Below are positions 33,877 through 35,941 of a DNA stretch of 35,941 nucleotides, piece by piece. Position 1 is the stretch's first letter. Each line of letters opens with the position of its first letter. The translations under genes and the position numbers were made by a program. Where the stretch lies: positions 1 to 35,941 of the forward strand of contig JADQBM010000076.1 of the NCBI GenBank assembly GCA_016278615.1, in the 5' to 3' direction. Source of the DNA: Clostridia bacterium. GTDB taxonomy: Bacteria > Bacillota > Clostridia > Peptostreptococcales > JAAYPU01. Under the pieces are notes generated by a model, which worked only from the letters and a program-made list of their open reading frames with translations, ran no database searches and was not told the origin of the DNA.

Positions 33877-34095
33877 CTACCCGCCCATTACTGCGATGAA
33901 TAGATGGATCTCATCATCATTTGCAATTGGATTGCTTTCTTCAATAATAGTAGAACCTTTAATAACAATTAAAATGTCTCGAATTTTTTGCGGTATTGCC
34001 ATTTCGTCAAGTATTTCACTGACGATTTTTGAATCATTTATTGTTATGTCACAGCTATACTTCTTTAGTAAGCCATGCCCAACTAATAAAGCCAT
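33877..34095 (-). CDS. MoaD/ThiS-like sulfur-carrier protein
   Basis: Small beta-grasp protein of 72 residues ending in Gly-Gly (IAVMGG), the site that becomes a thiocarboxylate in MoaD and ThiS. The LLVGHGLLKKYSC start and DEIHLFIAVMGG end fit the family. MoaD-type proteins are often encoded with aldehyde:ferredoxin oxidoreductases and donate sulfur for the tungstopterin cofactor, so a dedicated cofactor role here is likely. It follows GntR gene 2 by 53 bases and may share its transcript. Confidence 0.8.
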   Translation of the reverse strand: MALLVGHGLLKKYSCDITINDSKIVSEILDEMAIPQKIRDILIVIKGSTIIEESNPIANDDEIHLFIAVMGG

Positions 34096-34148
34096 ATACG
34101 CCTTTCCTCAATCTTTCATCACTATGGCAATGTCCATTGCCTCTACAC

Positions 34149-34802
34149 CTACAACTCACTAATAAAGCCTTCCTTCATACGTAGTATTGCTTTTTTAATA
34201 TGTGCTTGCAAACATGCAGTCGCTTGTTCTTTATTTCCTGCTTTTATTTCATCTAAGATTTGTATGTGCTCATCAAGGGCCTCAGGGCTGCTATATTTTG
34301 CTATCTTATTGGAACAGAAAAAATACTGCTCTCTTAAATTTTCGATAATGCTAATAAAGTAATCATTGTCATAAAGTTCAAAAAAAACATGGTGGAATTC
34401 ATTGTCCTTTTTTGTATACTGTTTAATATCGCCTTTTTTTAATAGTCTCTTTTGCTGGTCAACCAATTCGACTAACTTATGTATATCTTTATCTGTAATA
34501 AGATCAAAAGCCTCTTCAAATACGAATTTTTCAATACACTCTCTAACTTGAAATATTTTAATAACATCTTTAATGTCTGTTCTAACAACAAAAAAACCTA
34601 CATTGGGAACGCGTTGAAGAAATTTTTCTCTTTGTAATCTAATTAATGCTTCACGCACAGGTGTATAACTCATTCCTATTTCATTTGAAAATTCTCTGGC
34701 ACTTAAATAGCTGCCATTCTCAAAGCCAGTAATTTTTTCTTTTATTATATGATAAGCTTTTTCACTTAAAGTGTCAGATTTCACAGTGCTTTCACCGTCC
34801 AA
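34149..34802 (-). CDS. GntR-family (FCD) regulator 2
   Basis: Transcription factor of 217 residues. The winged helix (about 8-75) contains LSAREFSNEIGMSYTPVREA, and the all-alpha FCD domain follows with NEFHHVFFELYDND and a C-terminal HIKKAIL. It is distinct from regulator 1. The listed start is TTG at 34802 without a clear ribosome binding site; a GTG at 34784 with GGTGA nearby is an alternative. Its own promoter carries a palindrome repeated before the enzyme operon, so it likely represses both itself and the RraA-Ldh-AOR operon until an effector binds. Confidence 0.92.
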   Translation of the reverse strand: MDGESTVKSDTLSEKAYHIIKEKITGFENGSYLSAREFSNEIGMSYTPVREALIRLQREKFLQRVPNVGFFVVRTDIKDVIKIFQVRECIEKFVFEEAFDLITDKDIHKLVELVDQQKRLLKKGDIKQYTKKDNEFHHVFFELYDNDYFISIIENLREQYFFCSNKIAKYSSPEALDEHIQILDEIKAGNKEQATACLQAHIKKAILRMKEGFISEL

Positions 34803-34820
34803 TTTTAGTTATAACATATC

Positions 34821-34872
34821 AATATCACTGATATATCAGTACCAATATATCATAGGAATTCTTCCTTGTCAA
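34821..34872 (-). promoter_or_regulatory. Promoter and operator of GntR gene 2
   Basis: TTGACA (34867-34872) and TATATT (34844-34849) are 17 bases apart on the minus strand. The operator at 34821-34840 contains the perfect 14-base palindrome ACTGATATATCAGT (34827-34840), starting 3 bases after the -10 box, i.e. over the transcription start. Confidence 0.85.
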
Positions 34873-34967
34873 ATACGAATCTCATTATTTGTAAATTTTT
34901 CATTATACCTATTATGCGTGTTATGCGTGTTTTGATTTTTATCACATTTACATTAATTGATATACTT

Positions 34968-34992
34968 TACTTTAGGTCATATACCTAAAGTA
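34968..34992. repeat. Hairpin downstream of aroQ
   Basis: TACTTTAGGT and ACCTAAAGTA are perfect 10-base arms around a 5-base loop, about 40 bases after the aroQ stop. No T-run follows, so it is only a weak terminator candidate. Confidence 0.5.
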
Positions 34993-35030
34993 GAGTACAT
35001 CCTTCTGCCAACAAATAGTTCACTTTGGTG

Positions 35031-35477
35031 TCATGGATTATATCCAGGAAAATGATCTAATAAAGCACTTATTCCCAGAAGATAACTTCTGTACCCAAAT
35101 CCACAAATTTGGCCCACGCACACATCTGTTATGACAGATATATGTCTAAATGCTTCTCTATTAAATATGTTAGATACGTGCACTTCTACAACAGGAATTC
35201 CAATTGCTCCAATCGCATCTTTAATAGCAAAACTGTAATGAGTAAATGCCCCTGCGTTAATTACTATTCCACTGAAATCTTTTTCTGCATCCTGGATTTT
35301 ATCGATTATGACTCCTTCATGATTTGACTGGAAAATTTCAAGATTTACTTGATTATCTTCTGCAAATTTCTCGATTCTTTTACATAAACTTTCATATGTT
35401 TCTTTACCATAGATATGCAGCTCCCTTTTCCCTAAAAGGTTAATGTTAGGTCCATTAATAACTAAAATATTGTTCAC
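35031..35477 (-). CDS. aroQ: Type II 3-dehydroquinate dehydratase
   Basis: Third enzyme of the shikimate pathway, converting 3-dehydroquinate to 3-dehydroshikimate; 148 residues, usual length. Motifs are NGPN (8-11), Arg18 and Tyr23 in the flexible active-site loop, NAGAFTH (74-80, where most relatives have NPGAYTH), and HVSN..NREAFR (100-111). I chose the GTG at 35477 because AGGTGG lies 8 bases upstream and it gives MNNILVINGPN, the family's usual N-terminus; a GTG at 35489 would add four residues. It is not in an aro operon. Upstream are a promoter, an aromatic-rich short ORF and a terminator. Confidence 0.95.
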   Translation of the reverse strand: MNNILVINGPNINLLGKRELHIYGKETYESLCKRIEKFAEDNQVNLEIFQSNHEGVIIDKIQDAEKDFSGIVINAGAFTHYSFAIKDAIGAIGIPVVEVHVSNIFNREAFRHISVITDVCVGQICGFGYRSYLLGISALLDHFPGYNP

Positions 35478-35640
35478 TACTTTCACCACCTATTCACCTA
35501 TTCAATTTTTTTATTGCTGTTTCAAAACTGTAATAACCATTTTTGTAAATAATATTCACTTCTCAAAGATCAGTTTGCAAACCGAAAACATATATTAAAC
35601 CCAGTTTATTGGGAGTTTAATCTATTTGAACTTTAAAGTT

Positions 35641-35673
35641 AAAAAAAAGAAGACCCATTAATGAGTCTTCTTT
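35641..35673 (-). terminator. Terminator (candidate attenuator) between the leader ORF and aroQ
   Basis: On the minus strand AAAGAAGAC pairs with GTCTTCTTT; a U-G pair and CATTAATG fill the top of the stem. A run of eight T follows. It lies 19 bases after the short ORF's stop and about 165 bases before aroQ. Part of its 5' arm (ACTCATTA, 35659-35666) can instead pair with leader sequence TAATGAGT (35712-35719). Confidence 0.85.
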
Positions 35674-35691
35674 GTTAATTATAATTTTCTT

Positions 35692-35847
35692 TCAAACATT
35701 CATAATTATACACTCATTAGGTAAGAACTTTTTAATTTTTTTGCAAAAGAAATATCCAGCGCTAAAATAAAAATAGCCCCAGTAAAAGTTAAAAAAAACT
35801 TTATTTAATTCTTTTACAATGTTTTTCTTACCAATAAGTTCGTTCAT
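35692..35847 (-). CDS. 51-residue aromatic-rich ORF: candidate leader peptide of aroQ or small membrane protein
   Basis: The ORF starts at ATG 35847 with GGGGA 8 bases upstream and a strong promoter 40 bases further, and ends at TGA 35692-35694. Residues 18-34 (FFNFYWGYFYFSAGYFF) include 12 aromatic residues of 17. Lys-rich stretches lie on both sides. The terminator follows within 20 bases. Next is aroQ, an aromatic-amino-acid biosynthesis gene. This is the layout of a ribosome-mediated attenuator, although 51 residues is long for a leader peptide. The alternative is a small single-pass membrane protein. Not recognised as a known family. Confidence 0.6.
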   Translation of the reverse strand: MNELIGKKNIVKELNKVFFNFYWGYFYFSAGYFFCKKIKKFLPNECIIMNV

Positions 35848-35887
35848 CTTGATAATCCCCGTGTTTTCACTATATTAGCTTTATTTG

Positions 35888-35916
35888 ATTATAGACGAAG
35901 GAAAAACATAAGTCAA
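35888..35916 (-). promoter_or_regulatory. Sigma-A promoter of the leader ORF/aroQ unit
   Basis: TTGACT (35911-35916) and a perfect TATAAT (35888-35893) on the minus strand, 17 bases apart. It is the best consensus match in the window. Confidence 0.88.
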
Positions 35917-35941
35917 CATTTTTTTATATTAAGCTATACCA

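Noticed and set aside
35490-35941. T-box or other known riboswitch upstream of aroQ
   Set aside because: No T-box core (TGGNACCGCG-type) or other conserved riboswitch core could be found; the aromatic ORF plus terminator explains the region better.
1-35941. CRISPR arrays, tRNA or rRNA genes, transposases, phage genes
   Set aside because: No regularly spaced repeats, no tRNA cloverleaf or rRNA sequence and no transposase-like reading frame was seen.

Overview
The window reads as chromosomal DNA of a low-G+C, endospore-forming anaerobe of the Clostridia. Evidence is the alpha/beta-type small acid-soluble spore protein, a DUF4364 protein, a PdaB-like deacetylase, a tungsten-type aldehyde:ferredoxin oxidoreductase, TRAP transport and strongly AT-rich spacers. 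I would place it near Alkaliphilus/Natronincola-like clostridia, but the genus is a guess. Almost all genes lie on the minus strand, so transcription runs mostly right to left. Only the spore-protein gene, the DUF4364 gene, and two TetR remnants lie on the plus strand.

Layout, left to right. (1) 1-3214: the end of a fatty-acid/phospholipid operon, fapR-plsX-fabH-fabD, with a sigma-A promoter and a near-perfect FapR operator. (2) 3385-5035: a clostridial two-OB-fold SSB-like protein, preceded by a 19-bp inverted-repeat pair, and a PdaB-like deacetylase. (3) 5108-13807: a six-gene exopolysaccharide operon matching Bacillus ydaJKLMN / Listeria pss (GH8-like hydrolase, extra multi-pass membrane protein, degenerate GGDEF receptor with its I-site kept, DUF2334-like protein, processive GT2, SPOR-BcsB fusion). 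It has its own promoter and a strong terminator. (4) 13837-19437: surface carbohydrate enzymes that probably belong with it: an SLH-domain acetylesterase, a GH26 mannanase-like enzyme and a lipoprotein deacetylase. (5) 19775-20645: the spore protein and DUF4364 genes. (6) 20750-28487: a rearranged TRAP-transporter region. A truncated, mosaic dctP copy sits 4.67 kb from the intact dctP, each beside a TetR C-terminal remnant. Between them is a GntR-controlled set (TIM-barrel isomerase, Asp/Glu racemase-like protein, unknown protein, GntR). Beyond is dctQ-dctM-dctP. (7) 28847-34872: a second GntR-controlled catabolic set (RraA-type aldolase, Ldh2-type dehydrogenase, tungsten aldehyde oxidoreductase, cupin, creatininase-family amidohydrolase, MoaD-like protein). 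The same 20-bp operator lies before both the enzyme operon and its GntR gene. (8) 35031-35916: aroQ, preceded by a promoter, a short ORF very rich in Phe/Tyr/Trp codons, and a terminator.

How they work together. The EPS genes look like a c-di-GMP-gated secretion machine for a hexosamine or mannose-type polymer, with deacetylases, an acetylesterase and two glycosidases to trim it. The two GntR sets and the TRAP system look like uptake and breakdown of one or more carboxylated compounds whose identity cannot be read from sequence. The most unusual item is the aroQ leader. Its arrangement (12 aromatic codons within 17, then alternative RNA pairings, then a terminator) resembles ribosome-mediated attenuation, a mechanism much better known from enteric bacteria than from Firmicutes. 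All matches were made by eye; no database search was possible.
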